64,000 bases of DNA from Bradyrhizobium diazoefficiens (GCF_016616425.1 NZ_CP067101.1:6138001-6202000); one strand, 5' to 3'. Shown: positions 36,720-47,320, numbered from the stretch's first letter. Notes: generated from the letters alone by a model not told the origin. Numbers and translations are program-made.

Positions 36720-37690
36720 GAGTCAGAAAGTCGCAATCGATCGGACTGAGAATCGGGGTATTGAGGCAGATTCACTCAGATCGAGAAGGAGCAGATGGGT
36801 CGCCGAGGGAAGAGAACCAGCGAGACGCGATTTGCGGCTTACGTCGACGGTCTTGTTAGCGTGATTGGATATGCCGATCGAGCGCGGCCGCTTCGGGATT
36901 ATTGCACCGGGCTGTTGTTGCCCTGTGAACGCAAGAGCGTAGAGCCGATAGCGGCGGTGAAGGCGCCGGAGCGAACGGCGGCCCAGCATGAATCGCTGCT
37001 GCACTTTGTCGGCGAGGGACGGTGGGACGAGAAGGTTTTGTCCAAGATGCGAGAGATGGTGCTGTCCGCCATCGAGCGTGGGGGGATCGAAGCCTGGATC
37101 ATCGACAACACCGCCTTTCCCAAGAAGGGAACGCATTCTGCGGGCATAACGCGGCAGTATTGCGGACAGCTTGGCAAACAGGACAACTGTCAGATAGCGG
37201 TGTTGCTGTCGGTTGCCGATCCTCATGCCAGCCTGCCGGTGGCCTATCGGCTATATCTGCCGGAGGCGTGGGCCTCCGACGCCGCCCGCCGCAATAAGGT
37301 GGGGGTGCCCGATCAGATCGGCTTTCAGACCAAGATCAAGATAGCGCTCGATCAAATCCGCCCGCCTGCACCGCGGGCTTGCCGCGTGGCGTCGTGCTGA
37401 TGGATGCCGGCTACGGCAATTACAGCGTAAGCATCCGGCGTAGTCGGCCCCGGAGGGATACATTACAGCGACCTGCGCACCGCGCTTAAGGCGCTCGGGC
37501 TTTCCTATGTTGCTGGCATTCTCTCGAGCACCATCGTGTGCCCCGGCACGAGACCCTTTCCGCCCAAGCCCTATGTGCCCGGCCGCGGACAAAGTTTGGC
37601 GGACGATCACTTGGCGCGAGGGATCGTCTGTGTCCCTCAAATACCGCTTTGCGCGTGTGCGTGTTCGCATTGCATGGTCGTGGTCGAGTA
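36720..37690 (+). pseudogene. IS701-family transposase, frameshifted and cut by a group II intron
   Basis: An IS701 transposase starts at 36795 (TRFAAYVDGLVSVIGYADRA). It keeps IEAWIIDNTAFPKKGTHS with the first catalytic Asp and QNCQIAV-like sequence, then shifts frame at about 37.38 kb (GVVLMDAGYGNYS continues in another frame). LSYVAGIL and KYRFARVRVRIA follow, and the homology stops at about 37.69 kb where intron sequence begins on the other strand. The 3' part of the transposase is missing. A second 5' fragment of the same type is at 52.1 kb. Confidence 0.85.
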
Positions 37691-38720
37691 GCTCAGCCAT
37701 TCGGCTTTCGCCCTCACAGATCCGGGCATGCGGCTTTCCCGCACCCGGCTCTTCCCGAGAGTAACCCGCGTCATATCCGCGCCTGCGCCCAAGTGCGAGT
37801 GATGCGTGGAACGGGCAGACGGAAGCGAGCCGTCAGGGTTTCGAACTCCGACCAACCCATGCGCCGACTTTTCTGACTGCGCCGTCTCAGACAGCGCAGC
37901 CAGGTCCGACGCACTTCCCGGTAGAAGCCGTTGAGCGCTGGGTAGTTGTGCGGTCTGCCATAGTAGCCGTAGTGTCCACGCAGAACGGCGGTGAGCCATT
38001 CGTGTTGCGTGGCCATTGGCGCGTGCATGAACCGCCAGACCTCCTGGCGCAACGCCGTCAGCTTACGCGTCAGGCGCTTCCCTTCCGTCTTGTGCTTCAC
38101 GATGAACCGGCCATCCCGAGTCCGCCCACAGTAGTGGGTGAAGCCGAGGAAGGCGAAGGTCTCGGGCCGCCGCTCGCCGCGCCGCTGACACGAGAGGGCC
38201 GCGAACCGGCCAAACTCGATCAGCCGCGTCTTGTCCTCATGAAGCGTCAGGCCGAAGCCGGCCAGTCGCGCTTTGAGGGCCAAGAGCATCTCGTCTGCGT
38301 CCGCCTTCTTCTCAAAGCCCATGACGAAGTCATCGGCGTAGCGCACGATCACAATGCGACCGCGTGCATGGCGACGACGCCATCGGTGGACCCAGAGATC
38401 GAGGATGTAGTGCAGGAAGATGTTCGCGAGGAGCGGGCTGATGCCCGCCCCTTGCGGAGTGCTTCTGTCCGTCTCTTGCAACTCGCCGCTCTCAAGAACG
38501 CCGGCTCGCATCCACAGCCCGATGAGCCGCAGAATGCGAGGATCGGCGATCCTGTGCGCCAGCATCCGCAACAGCCACTCGTGGTCGACCGAGTCGAAGA
38601 AGCTGCGTATGTCGGCATCGAGCACCCAGTTCACGCGCTGACTCATGATCGCTATATGCAAAGCATCAAGCGCCATGTGATGCGCGCGAAGTGACGTCGA
38701 ATCCTTAGCCCCCTTCATTG
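37690..38720 (-). mobile_element. 5'-truncated group II intron
   Basis: The element lies antisense in the IS701 relic and runs leftward. It consists of a reverse-transcriptase gene lacking its N-terminal part, followed by a domain V-like hairpin at 37718-37753 (GAGCCGGGTGCGGGAAAGCC and its pairing half) and a short domain VI-like tail ending near 37690. Upstream intron domains I-IV are missing, so it cannot splice or move alone. Confidence 0.8.
37771..38718 (-). pseudogene. Group II intron reverse transcriptase/maturase, N-terminally truncated
   Basis: A 315-residue frame with RT blocks 3-7: ALDALHIAIMSQRVNWVLDADIRSFFD, TPQGAGISPLLANIFLHY, VRYADDFVMGF (catalytic YADD), LHEDKTRLIEFGR and ETFAFLGFTHY. 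Domain X follows with GHYGYYGRPHNYPAL. About 100 residues (RT0-2) are lost at the 5' end, where sequence becomes unrelated near 38.70 kb. It has no endonuclease domain. Confidence 0.85.
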
Positions 38721-38829
38721 GTGATTTCGATCCCGAACTTCTTTAGGTCCGCGGGCTGATAGATCCGGTGTTGATTAAAGATCTTCGTGATGCATGACTG
38801 CCTCACTAACACGCGCCTGGTCGAGAGCC
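38721..38829. other. Junction sequence between intron and aminotransferase remnant
   Basis: Leftward frame reads IYQPADLKKFGIEITNEGG then stops; it looks like eroded coding sequence of unknown origin. Confidence 0.25.
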
Positions 38830-38985
38830 TCGACCAAAACAACGATCCAGTTGCTCGCGAATAGACGGTTCGATCTTTGGATGACTATAGCCGTTATTTA
38901 GAACGGCAGCGCCGTCGATAAAATCGATGAAAGCTCGGATCCTCAGTATCCTCAGTGTGGTAGCTGACGAAGCGGCGTAGAAGGC
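38830..38985 (-). pseudogene. Fragment of a GABA-type aminotransferase paralogue
   Basis: The frame FIDFIDGAAVLNNGYSHPKI followed by IREQLDR matches FIDFIGGVGVLNTGHRHPKI and IREQLDR of the intact aminotransferase at 27.6-28.9 kb. Only about 50 N-terminal residues remain. It lies immediately downstream of the SnoaL-like gene. Confidence 0.8.
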
Positions 38986-38993
38986 GGTGAAGA

Positions 38994-39473
38994 TCAGTGG
39001 GCCCAAGGGGGGCTCGGCCATCGCGCCTCCGGCGATTCGAAGGCAAACTCCGACACCTCGTGCTTACGGATCCTCCACCCCTCAGGAGTTTGCACAAACT
39101 CATCATTCCAAATAAAGAGCACGGGGGAGACCTTAGGGCACGGCCCTTGCGCCAAGTCCCATTCGGCCCGGTACAGTGTGACACGTACTTGACCGGTCGC
39201 GTGATCTGACTTCTTAACGTCGATAATGGGGTTCGTGATCACATGGCGCTGCAACAACCGGCCGGCAGCCTGCGCCTCTTTTTGACCCTGATAGAGGCGT
39301 TCAAACTCGCTGCGACCGCGCAATGTTTGTCCCCGGAACTTCAAGACTAAGGAGCAGTCCTCGGCGAGCAGGCGAGCGGCCTTCATGGGATCAACAAAGT
39401 CGACGAAGTTGCCGTATTCGTATAACAGGCGGGTACACTCTCGTTCGATCAAAAGTCGCTCTAAGTCGTTCAC
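38994..39473 (-). CDS. SnoaL/NTF2-like fold protein
   Basis: A 159-residue protein starting from GTG at 39473 behind GGAGGAAGAA. RLLIERECTRLLYEYGNFVDFVDPMKAARLLAEDCSL is the typical first helices and Asp of the nuclear-transport-factor-2-like/SnoaL group; HVITNPIIDV and FIWNDEFVQTPEGWRIRKHEVS are the sheet and hydrolase-like His region. Such small proteins act as isomerases, dehydratases or monooxygenase partners, and the reaction cannot be told. A truncated paralogue is at 50.59 kb, and its leader (CAACTGGGAGGAA) resembles this one. Confidence 0.78.
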   Translation of the reverse strand: MNDLERLLIERECTRLLYEYGNFVDFVDPMKAARLLAEDCSLVLKFRGQTLRGRSEFERLYQGQKEAQAAGRLLQRHVITNPIIDVKKSDHATGQVRVTLYRAEWDLAQGPCPKVSPVLFIWNDEFVQTPEGWRIRKHEVSEFAFESPEARWPSPPWAH

Positions 39474-40129
39474 TTCTTCCTCCGAGTTGCCGGACAGGAA
39501 TGTTCAGTCCGTTCTTGAAGTTTATGTGCGCGCGTTGCGTGGTAATGAGCTTAGGCCGCTTAATGCTCTTGTGACACTAGTTCATATTCCTATGATGAGG
39601 ATCAAGTACTAATGCTGGTAGTTGACGGATCGCTTAAAGATCGAGCGCCGGCCTATGCTAAGCCATGGGATCACGGTCGCTCGTTCGTTCGCCATAGAAA
39701 TCAAGAAAGCGAACCCGGTTGATGAGTCATGCGCTCCTTCCAGCTCATAGCGCTGCATCACCATCGTGAGGCTTTCATTTCCGGCGGGTCTTGTGAGCGC
39801 GGCGTTCTTGGGACACACAAACCTCGCTCTTGATGGTCACGATCGCGCAATTGACGTTCAATGAGGAGCGTTTCGAATTGCACCAGCAGGACTGGATCGG
39901 TTGCGCGGTGATCTCCAAAGCTCGGGTCTGTGCCTGCCGAATACGCTCGACTTGTCAGCCGCTCTCAGTACCAATTTGGATCGGCATGAAACTCGGTGCC
40001 TTACCGGCTACCCCCTCGAGCTCGCATCGGGTGGCGTGTACACATCGCCCGCCCGATCACGGGCGCTACCTGATTGTCCTTGATGGTTCGAGGGCGGCCA
40101 GGGCAGGCCTAGTCGTAAGCGATATGAAC
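39474..40129. other. Gene-poor stretch
   Basis: Only short frames of no recognisable type are seen between the SnoaL-like gene and the IS66-associated remnant. Confidence 0.35.
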
Positions 40130-40769
40130 TCCCACGTCCGCGGTGATCAGCGCGCGCGTGCGTAGCGGATCGGCATCCAATATTGGCGCGAGGCCTCCAC
40201 GGCCACTGGGATATCGGCGTAGGCTTGCGCAGAACGTTCCTTGTCGCGCCGCCGCTTCGTGGCGCTCCGAACAGCGGACTGCCCTGATCGTCGCGACAGT
40301 GCAGCAGGATCGGCAGCAGCAGGCCGTGATTAACGTTGTTGGCATCCAGCAACGGCACCCACGCCGACATCCTGAGCCGCATCGCGGCGTAGAAATCTTG
40401 GCACCAGGGACGCGCATCGATATCGCCATTGGCTTCACGTCGGTGCATCGGCACGAACTGACGAGGCGTGATCGAGAGCGTCTGACCGATCTCGTTGTGG
40501 CGCAGTGCGACGGCGGAAATCGCCGCGAGCTCTGGAGTGCGGCCGTGGTTGAAAGGATCGGCATCGATGGCGAGCAGCGGGCAGATCCAGTCGAGCGGGC
40601 TCATCGATACCGGTCCGGCCACGATCGCGGCGACGTAGCCGTCGAGCATGGGGAGACTGGTGGCGATAGGGTGTTGGTCGGCGCGGCCCTGCAGCCACCG
40701 CTCGAGCTCTGCAAGCGGCATCGCGGCTGCCGCCATCGACGACGTTGCTTTATGACGACGCGGGCTCAT
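40130..40769 (-). pseudogene. UPF0149/YecA-like protein of an IS66 element, frameshifted
   Basis: The frame starts MSPRRHKATSSMAAAAMPLA and continues LERWLQGRADQHPIATSLPM, LDGYVAAIVAGP, PLDWICPLLAIDADPFNHG and WVPLLDANNVNHGLLLPILL, as in the UPF0149-like cargo proteins that follow IS66 tnpC genes in rhizobia. The C-terminus shifts frame near 40.23 kb. The near-identical gene at 55.8-56.45 kb is also damaged. Its 5' end overlaps the IS66 tnpC tail by 4 bp. Confidence 0.7.
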
Positions 40770-40930
40770 GCCGCGGCCTGTGCGGTGCGCTGGCGCGCCG
40801 CCATCCAGTTCCAGGCGAGCAGCTCGTGAAGCTGATGGCTCTTGGTTCGCCCGGACACGATGTGCTCAAGCACGTCGACCAAATAGGCCGTATGCCTCCG
40901 CCAAAGGCCGTCTTGTTTGAGGGACGCGAG
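40766..40930 (-). pseudogene. IS66 tnpC C-terminal tail
   Basis: LVDVLEHIVSGRTKSHQLHE and LLAWNWMAARQRTA are the conserved C-terminus of the IS66 TnpC transposase; the rest was lost at the junction with the next IS66 element. The same tail precedes the other UPF0149-like copy at 55.7-55.8 kb. Confidence 0.8.
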
Positions 40931-40967
40931 GGCTGCAGGTCCTAGGGGTAATCCTAGGAGAAGCGCT

Positions 40968-41363
40968 ATGACGATTTCGAGGGCGGAAGTGATCACATCG
41001 GTCGAGCGGCGGTGCCGGTGGTCGCAGGATGAGAAGGAACGGCTTGTTGCAGCATCGCTCGAGCCCGGAGCCAGTGTTTCCGAGGTGGCTCGCATGGCGG
41101 GCCTTCATGTAAGCCAGCTGTTCAGGTGGCGCAAAGAGCTTTGCAAGCACGGTGAAGCGAGTATAGCGCCGTTCGTGCCGGTCGAGATTGGGCCGTCTGT
41201 GCCGCCGCGGGCCGAAGCGCCATTGACGACGACGGCGGCGCGTCGACGGAAGAGCGTGGGCATCATCGAGATTGATCTTGGTAGCGGACACCGCATCCGG
41301 GTCGATGGCGACGTTGATGGAGACGCGCTACGTCGCGTTCTCGATGCTTTGGTACGCCGATGA
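40968..41363 (+). CDS. tnpA: IS66 TnpA
   Basis: A 131-residue accessory protein. RCRWSQDEKERLVAASLEPGASVSEVARMAGLHVSQLFRWRKEL is the typical HTH region. It starts at 40968 behind AGGAG and overlaps tnpB by 4 bp. Confidence 0.88.
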   Translation: MTISRAEVITSVERRCRWSQDEKERLVAASLEPGASVSEVARMAGLHVSQLFRWRKELCKHGEASIAPFVPVEIGPSVPPRAEAPLTTTAARRRKSVGIIEIDLGSGHRIRVDGDVDGDALRRVLDALVRR

Positions 41364-41707
41364 TCCCGGTTCCGACGGGCGCGCGAGTGTGGCTCGCGAC
41401 AGGCTACACGGACATGCGCCGAGGCTTTCCGTCGTTGGCACTCCAAGTGCAGGAGGTGCTGCGGAAGGACCCGCTCAGCGGTTATCTGTTCGTCTTCCGC
41501 GGTCGCCGAAGCGATCTTGTGAAGGTGATCTGGCACGATGGCCAGGGAGCATGCCTGTTCACCAAAAGACTCGAGAGAGGAAGGTTCATCTGGCCATCGG
41601 TTGAGAGCGAAGCAGTGACGATCTCGCCGGCGCAGATGAGCTACCTGTTGTCCGGAATCGATTGGCGCAACCCGCAAAAAACCCAGCGTCCGACGCGGGT
41701 CGGATAA
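41360..41707 (+). CDS. tnpB: IS66 TnpB (Orf2)
   Basis: A 115-residue IS66 Orf2 protein: VWLATGYTDMRRGFPSLALQVQEVL, LFVFRGRRSDLVKVIWHDGQG and CLFTKRLERGRFIWP are the conserved blocks. It is intact and coupled to tnpA by the ATGA overlap. Confidence 0.9.
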   Translation: MIPVPTGARVWLATGYTDMRRGFPSLALQVQEVLRKDPLSGYLFVFRGRRSDLVKVIWHDGQGACLFTKRLERGRFIWPSVESEAVTISPAQMSYLLSGIDWRNPQKTQRPTRVG

Positions 41708-41753
41708 CTGTTTTTGGGTTTGAATTTGCTGCTTGATCTGATTCAATGGCTTC

Positions 41754-43401
41754 ATGACATCGAAGCCGGGCGCTCTTCCTTCGGACCTCGTGAGTGCCCT
41801 GGCGGCGCTGCAGGCCGAGCGTGAGGCGCGGCTGCAAGCCGTCGCGGACGCTGCCAGTGCGCGGGCGGAGCTGTCGGCCAACGAGGCGCTGATCACGCAC
41901 CTTGAGCTGCGGATCGAGAAGCTCAAGCGCGAACTGTACGGGCAGCGCTCCGAGCGCACGGCGCGGCTGATCGAGCAATTGGAATTGGAACTCGAAGAAC
42001 TCGTCATCACGGCGAGCGAGGATGAGCTTGCCGCACGTACCGCCGCGGCGAAAACCCAGAGCGTGCGCGCCTTCACGCGCAAGCGACCATTACGCAAGCC
42101 CTGGCCGGACGACATCGAACGCGAGCGCGTCGTCATTGAGGCGCCAACGACCTGCGCCTGTTGCGGTGGGACGCGCCTGGCGAAGCTGGGCGAGGATGTG
42201 ACCGAGACGTTGGAGGAGATCCCGCGCCGGTTCAAACTGATCGAGATAGTGCGCGAGAAGTTCACTTGCCGCGATTGCGAGAAGATCAGCCAGCCACCGG
42301 CACCGTTCCATGCCACGCCGCGCGGCTTCATCGGTCCGCAATTGCTGGCGACGATCCTGTTCGACAAGTTCGGCATGCATATCCCACTCAACCGCCAGAG
42401 TGCGCGCTTCAAGTGCGAGGGGATCGACCTGCCGTTGTCGACGCTGGCCGACCAGGTCGGCCACGGGACCTTCGCCGTCATGCCGCTGTTCCAGCTGATC
42501 GAGCGTCATGTGCTCGCGGCCGAGCGCCTTCATGGCGATGACACCACCATCCGCATCCTGGCCAAGAGCAAGTGCACGACCGGCCGGATCTGGACCTATG
42601 TGCGGGATGACCGGCCCTAAGGTGGGCCTGCGCCGCCGGCGGCGGTCTATTACGCCTCAAGCGACCGACGGGGCGAACATCCCCAGAAGCATCTGGCCGC
42701 CTTCGCCGGCATCCTGCAAGCCGATTGCTATAGCGGCTTCGAGCCGTTGTTCGACCCGCAAAAGAAAGCGATGCCGATCACGCCGGCATTCTGCTTCGCC
42801 CATGCGCGGCGGGGCTTCTTCGAGCTGGCCGATATCGAGAAGAACGCCAGGGAAGGCAGCAAGGGCAAACCGGTCTCCCCGATCGCGCTGGAGGCGGTCA
42901 GACGTCTCGATGCGTTGTTCGAGATCGAGCGCGCCATCAACGGCCGCAGCGCCGACGAGCGGCGAGCCGTGCGCCAGGAGAGAAGCAAGCCGCTGCTCGA
43001 CGACATGCACGCCTGGCTGCTGCGCGAGCGAGAAACCCTCTCCCGCTCCTCCGAGGTCCTGAAGCCCATGAATTACATGCTCAGGCGCTGGGCCGACTTT
43101 GCCCGCTTCCTCGACGATGGCAGGATCTGCCTCAGCAACAACGCCGCCGAAAGAGCGTTGCGCGGCATCGCCTTGGGAAGGCGCAACCTTCGCCGGCAGC
43201 CTGCGCGGCGCCGACCGCGCCGCCATCATGCTGACGATGATCACGACCTGCCGCCTCAACGATGTCGATCCCAAAGACTGGCTCGCCGACGTCCTCGCGC
43301 GTATCGCTGATCTTCCAGCTTCGCGTCTGCACGAACTGTTGCCCTGGGAATGGAAGCTTCTGCAGCAAGCCGACAAGCCCGCCGATCAGCAAGCCGCCTG
43401 A
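41754..43401 (+). pseudogene. tnpC: IS66 TnpC transposase with internal stop and frameshift
   Basis: N-terminal coiled coil (LQAEREARLQAVADAASARA), zinc-finger part CACCGG...CRDCEK, and the central DDE region (HGDDTTIRILAKSKCTTGRI) are present. A TAA at about 42618 replaces the usual codon after VRDDRP, the frame then resumes in phase (YYASSDRRGEHPQKH to LSNNAAERALRGIALGRRN), and at about 43.19 kb a frameshift leads to DRAAIMLTMITTCRLNDVDP and the C-terminus. Confidence 0.88.
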
Positions 43402-43452
43402 CCTTCACGCAGCGCTATCATAGAGCTGTCCGTGCCCGCGCGCATGCGTCAA

Positions 43453-43635
43453 TCAGGCGGTCTTCGTCGTATGCGTACTCTCAAGCTGGGCTTTCGACGT
43501 GATCTGATTGGGGTGCACGTGGAACTGCTCCGACAGTTGCGCCAGCGTTCGATCGCCCTTGACGGCGGCCAGCGCCACCTTCGCCTTGAAAGCCGGTGTG
43601 TGGTTCCGGCATGCTCGTCTCGTCATCGTCTCTTC
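43453..43635 (-). pseudogene. IS3-family orfA fragment
   Basis: TRRACRNHTPAFKAKVALAA and DRTLAQLSEQFHVHPNQIT are the N-terminal HTH of IS3 OrfA; the rest of the element is missing. Confidence 0.8.
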
Positions 43636-44203
43636 TGATTCGCGATAGCGGGATGTAGCAGTTTGCGCCCCCGTCACAACTACCAAGACTAGTATTTGAT
43701 CCAGTAAGTCATATCGCGTATCAGTCGATGAGCGGGGGCCTGCAAGGAGTCCAGCATGCAATATCAACCAGTCTCTGTTGTTGCCAACGGCCCTGATCGA
43801 TGCGCTCTCGCTGAATCGCGTTACACGACAGAAGTCATTCGCGGCTCGGCTATGGCATTAATGATGATCTCTCGCACTGAATAGTTTCGAGTAGAGGCGG
43901 AGGCACGTGACTGATCTGGTTTGAGCCAGATTCTTAAAGAACGTAAGCAACCAAGATAGGCTGGGATTAGCTTCGAAAGGCGAGGTTTGACGATCTTTGG
44001 AACGCTTTGGTTGGAGTTGTCCTCACCTTTGGTTCCAGACGATGTGTATGACGCGAATTTGTCGGAAGCCCCTCGCCGAGGATCTCTGATGGCTGCGAAG
44101 GGTCGAGCTTTGTGGCACGCACGGTGTCCTGTGCCGCCAACGAAAGCGACCCGCAACGTCAACGCGGGGCGCGAGGATGGTCCAATCTCGAAGGAGGTAA
44201 GGC
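43636..44203. other. Upstream region of the flavin monooxygenase gene
   Basis: No gene. A good ribosome-binding site (AAGGAGGTAAGGC) ends at the monooxygenase ATG; no promoter is recognised. Confidence 0.35.
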
Positions 44204-45562
44204 ATGCAGCGCAACGATGAAATGAAGCTCGGAGTGTTGCTCCGTCAGGCGGGGTATCACGAAGCTGCATGGCGCGATCCGAGCGTGCCGGCGAATGGTG
44301 GAGTTGATATCGACCATTATGCTCACTTGGCAGCACTTGCCGAGGGTGCGGCATTTCACTTCATATTTCTAGCAGACACCCCAAGCGTATTAGACCAAGA
44401 TCATGCAACCATATCTCGTTTATGTCGAAACGATGGGTTCGAGCCAATCACGCTGTTGTCGGCGCTTACGTCGAGAACACAAGACATCGGCCTGGTCGCG
44501 ACAGCGACGACGACGTATAATCAACCCTATCATCTTGCACGCATGTTCGCCTCACTTGACTACCTATCGCGGGGACGTGCGGCTTGGAACATCGTCACGT
44601 CGGGATTTAAGTTCGAAGCCGCAAATTTCGGCGAAAAGGAACTTCCAGAACATGACAAGCGCTATGCTCGAGCGAGAGAGTTCGTAGAAGCTGTCAAGGG
44701 TCTCTGGGACACGTGGGAAGACGATGCTTTCATTCGCGACAAGCAAAGTGGCATCTACGTTGATACCTCGAAGCTGCATTTGCTTGACCATCGAGGGGAA
44801 TACTTATCAGTCAGAGGCCCACTGAACATCGCAAGGCCACCGCAAGGGTATCCCGTGTTGGTTCAAGCCGGCGCATCCGATGCCGGAATAGCGTTCGCTG
44901 CAGAATTCGGCGAGGTCGTGTTCACCCTCGCACCTTCTTTAGAGCACGGTAAACAGTACTACACAACTCTCAAAGAGAAAGCGCGTTTACTGGGGCGGGA
45001 GGACGATCAGGTGCAAATTATGCCGGGCATTGTCCCGATCGTTGGGAGGACCAAGGAAGAAGCGTCTGACAAGCTTCAAAGACTACAATCGCGTATGCAT
45101 ATCGACGTTCAAATTGGAATGGCCGATCGTGAGCTGGGGTTTGTTACCGATCTACGTTCAACGAATCTCGACTCATTGGTGCCCGAGGAGTTGCCGCAGT
45201 CAAACTTCATCCAGAGTCGTCAAAAGCTGCTCCTCGACCTAGCTGTACGCCAGAAATTTACCTGGAAACAGCTGATCCGCCTTATATCGGACAGCAACGG
45301 CCATCTCATGGTCGTTGGAACACCGGATGAAATTGCCAATGCCATGGTGGATGCATTTGATCAACGAGCGGCTGACGGATTCAACGTAATGCCGGCGACC
45401 TTTCCTGGCGAATTCAAGGATTTTGTCGAGCTCGTCATTCCCGAATTGCGCCGACGAGGGAAATTCAGATCCAGATACTCCGGACAAACACTAAGAGAGA
45501 ACCTTGGTCTCAAGCGGCCCCTCAATCGGTTCACGCAGGCAGGCGTAAGCAGTGGTCTGTGA
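44204..45562 (+). CDS. Flavin-dependent monooxygenase, NtaA/SnaA/DszA family
   Basis: A 452-residue bacterial-luciferase-like enzyme that uses reduced FMN and oxygen. Segments typical of this subfamily are GGVDIDHYAHLAALAEGAAFHFIFLAD, FEPITLLSALTSRTQDIGL, TYNQPYHLARMFASLDYLSRGRAAWNIVTS, GPLNIARPPQGYPVLVQAGAS and EFKDFVELVIPELRRRG. Relatives oxidise nitrilotriacetate, EDTA, dibenzothiophene sulfone or pristinamycin IIB precursors. No flavin reductase partner is adjacent, so it must use one from elsewhere. It stands alone between IS remnants. Confidence 0.9.
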   Translation: MQRNDEMKLGVLLRQAGYHEAAWRDPSVPANGGVDIDHYAHLAALAEGAAFHFIFLADTPSVLDQDHATISRLCRNDGFEPITLLSALTSRTQDIGLVATATTTYNQPYHLARMFASLDYLSRGRAAWNIVTSGFKFEAANFGEKELPEHDKRYARAREFVEAVKGLWDTWEDDAFIRDKQSGIYVDTSKLHLLDHRGEYLSVRGPLNIARPPQGYPVLVQAGASDAGIAFAAEFGEVVFTLAPSLEHGKQYYTTLKEKARLLGREDDQVQIMPGIVPIVGRTKEEASDKLQRLQSRMHIDVQIGMADRELGFVTDLRSTNLDSLVPEELPQSNFIQSRQKLLLDLAVRQKFTWKQLIRLISDSNGHLMVVGTPDEIANAMVDAFDQRAADGFNVMPATFPGEFKDFVELVIPELRRRGKFRSRYSGQTLRENLGLKRPLNRFTQAGVSSGL

Positions 45563-45850
45563 AAAGCTGCCAAATCCGGCCACGGCTGACGCCACGCCCC
45601 TGCGCCGGCAGGGGCGGCATGGACCCATGGCTGCCATAGCGTTGACCGCGGTCTTGATGAGCTGTTGGATCGCGGCCAGCGGTGTGGCATTGGCAGTCGC
45701 GCGCTTGCCGGGCGGATCCACCAAGCTTAATAGCCGGCCAGTGAGACCTCGAACACGGCGCACATCAGCCGTACCGGATAGGCACCGCAGTGGTCCTCGA
45801 TGAATTGGAAGCTCATGTACGGGTTCCGGCAAAGATCGCGATCGACTGAT
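45563..45850 (-). pseudogene. IS3-family orfB remnant
   Basis: Across frames the leftward strand reads YPVRLMCAVFEVSLAG-like sequence (opening of IS3 OrfB) and RRQGRGVSRGRIW-like blocks. It is too decayed to mark exact ends. Confidence 0.45.
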
Positions 45851-45968
45851 GGGCGCGCGTAGTGACGCCCGGTGCATTCCAGGCAGCAGTGAGATCCTTG
45901 GCGAGCCCGACGAAATCCGATCTGCAGCCTGAACCTCGGCCAGTCGGGTCTGGCTGCGCATTCCAGGG

Positions 45969-46025
45969 ATGGTGATCAGGTGTTCCAGGCGATGGTGATC
46001 ACGGATTCCAGTGATCGTGATCAGG
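45969..46025. repeat. Tandem 22-bp repeats, IS21-type terminus
   Basis: ATGGTGATCAGGTGTTCCAG, ATGGTGATCACGGATTCCAG and ATCGTGATCAGG follow each other. Multiple terminal repeats of this kind are characteristic of IS21-family ends, and an istB remnant is next to it. Confidence 0.55.
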
Positions 46026-46220
46026 CGCGAAGGCGAACACGGCTGACGGGTTTATGTGTGCTGGAAACGACCTCCTCGTCAAGGCTGGTGGGTTCGTTCG
46101 AAGATCGTTCCGGCGGTCCATGGGAGGGGCCCATGCACGGCGCGGAGTGCCCCCACGAGCGACGTAGTGACGCGCACGGGAGCGGCCTGTGGGCCGGCCG
46201 GGCGGTCGTGCGCGAGGTGC

Positions 46221-46945
46221 TCACGGTTTTTTCTTTTCGCCAGCCTGACGCCGTAGACTGTCGCCTTTGAGCTCGATGCGGTGGGCATTGTGAATGATAC
46301 GATGCAATATCGCATCGCCAAGGGTGGGGTCGGCAATGACGTCGTGCCGTTGCGACACGGGGACCTGAGTTGTGATCAACAAGGAGCCCTTGTCGTAGCG
46401 ATCGTCGACAATCTCGAGCAGATCGCGGCGCTGGTCGGCGGTGAGCGGTTCGGATCCCCAATCATCGAGGATGAGGACATTGACGCGCTCGAGCGCGGCG
46501 GTCAGCGCGCCAGACGGCCTTCGCCGCGCGCCTGGGCGAGATCGGCGAACAGGCGGGATGTTCGCTTGCAGAGGACGGAGAAGCCGTCGCGGCAGGCCTT
46601 GTTGCCGAGTGCATAGGCAAGCCAGGACTTGCCGGTGCCGGTTGGGCCGACGATGGCCAGGTGGTTGTCGTCACGGATCCATTGGCAGTTGGCCAGGGTT
46701 TGGAAGAGAGAGCGGTGCGATAGTCGACGTTCTCGATGGCGGCGGCTTGACGGAGCTTGGCACTGCTCAATTGGCGCGTGCGGCGGCGGTTGCCGCGGGC
46801 AGTGACCTCGCGATCGACGAGGAGGCCGAGCCAATCGGCGTGCGGCATCTCGGCCGCCTCGGGATTGTTCTGCAGTTCGACGAAGTATCGGCCATGGCGG
46901 CGAGGCCGAGTGCACGTAAGCGATGGACGGTGGGGTGAACGAGCA
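46221..46945 (-). pseudogene. istB: IS21 IstB ATPase, frameshifted
   Basis: MLVHPTVHRLRALGLAAMAD opens it, HADWLGLLVDREVTARGNRR and the Walker A GPTGTGKSWLAYALGNKA follow in another frame, then LILDDWGSEPLTADQRRDLL (Walker B) and HNAHRIELKGDSLRR end it. At least two frameshifts are needed. Confidence 0.85.
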
Positions 46946-46959
46946 TGCTGATCTCCTGA

Positions 46960-47320
46960 TCAATTGTAGTAACTGCGGTCGCGGATGTTGGTATGGAAGA
47001 GGATGAGCGCCTCCTCGGCAGGCGGAGCGGTTCTGTCGGTGCCGTTGTTGAAGATGGCCGTGACCGATTTGTACGAACGGACGTTGAGCAGCAGCGCACG
47101 GGCGCAGGCGGCATCGACGCGTTCCTGGCCATAGCGCTTGACCAGCCCGAGAACGCCAATTGCGGAGCGGAAGCCCTGTTCCGGAGGCGGTCGCGAACCC
47201 AGGATGACGTCGATCAGCGTCTCGGTATCGGGACCGACCTTGGCGGCTTCGGAACGAATACGCTCATGAGTCCAGTCGCGATAACGACGATGCGAGCTCG
47301 GCATATGCTCGGCAGCCGCA
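46960..47320 (-). pseudogene. istA: IS21 IstA C-terminal fragment
   Basis: RYRDWTHERIRSEAAKVGPD and FRSAIGVLGLVKRYGQERVD to FNNGTDRTAPPAEEALILFH are the IstA C-terminus. Its upstream part is replaced by IS66 tnpC sequence in the same frame, showing an IS-into-IS junction near 47.3 kb. Confidence 0.8.

Larger units (their letters stand above)
40940..43430 (+). mobile_element. IS66-family element with damaged tnpC
   Basis: The three typical genes tnpA, tnpB and tnpC follow one another (4-bp overlap, then a 46-bp gap). tnpC carries an in-frame stop and a later frameshift, so transposition by this copy is not expected. Confidence 0.88.

Noticed and set aside
37948..38694. 248-residue rightward frame
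   Set aside because: Antisense of the group II intron reverse transcriptase.
41105..42481. 458-residue leftward frame in IS66
   Set aside because: Antisense of tnpA-tnpB-tnpC.
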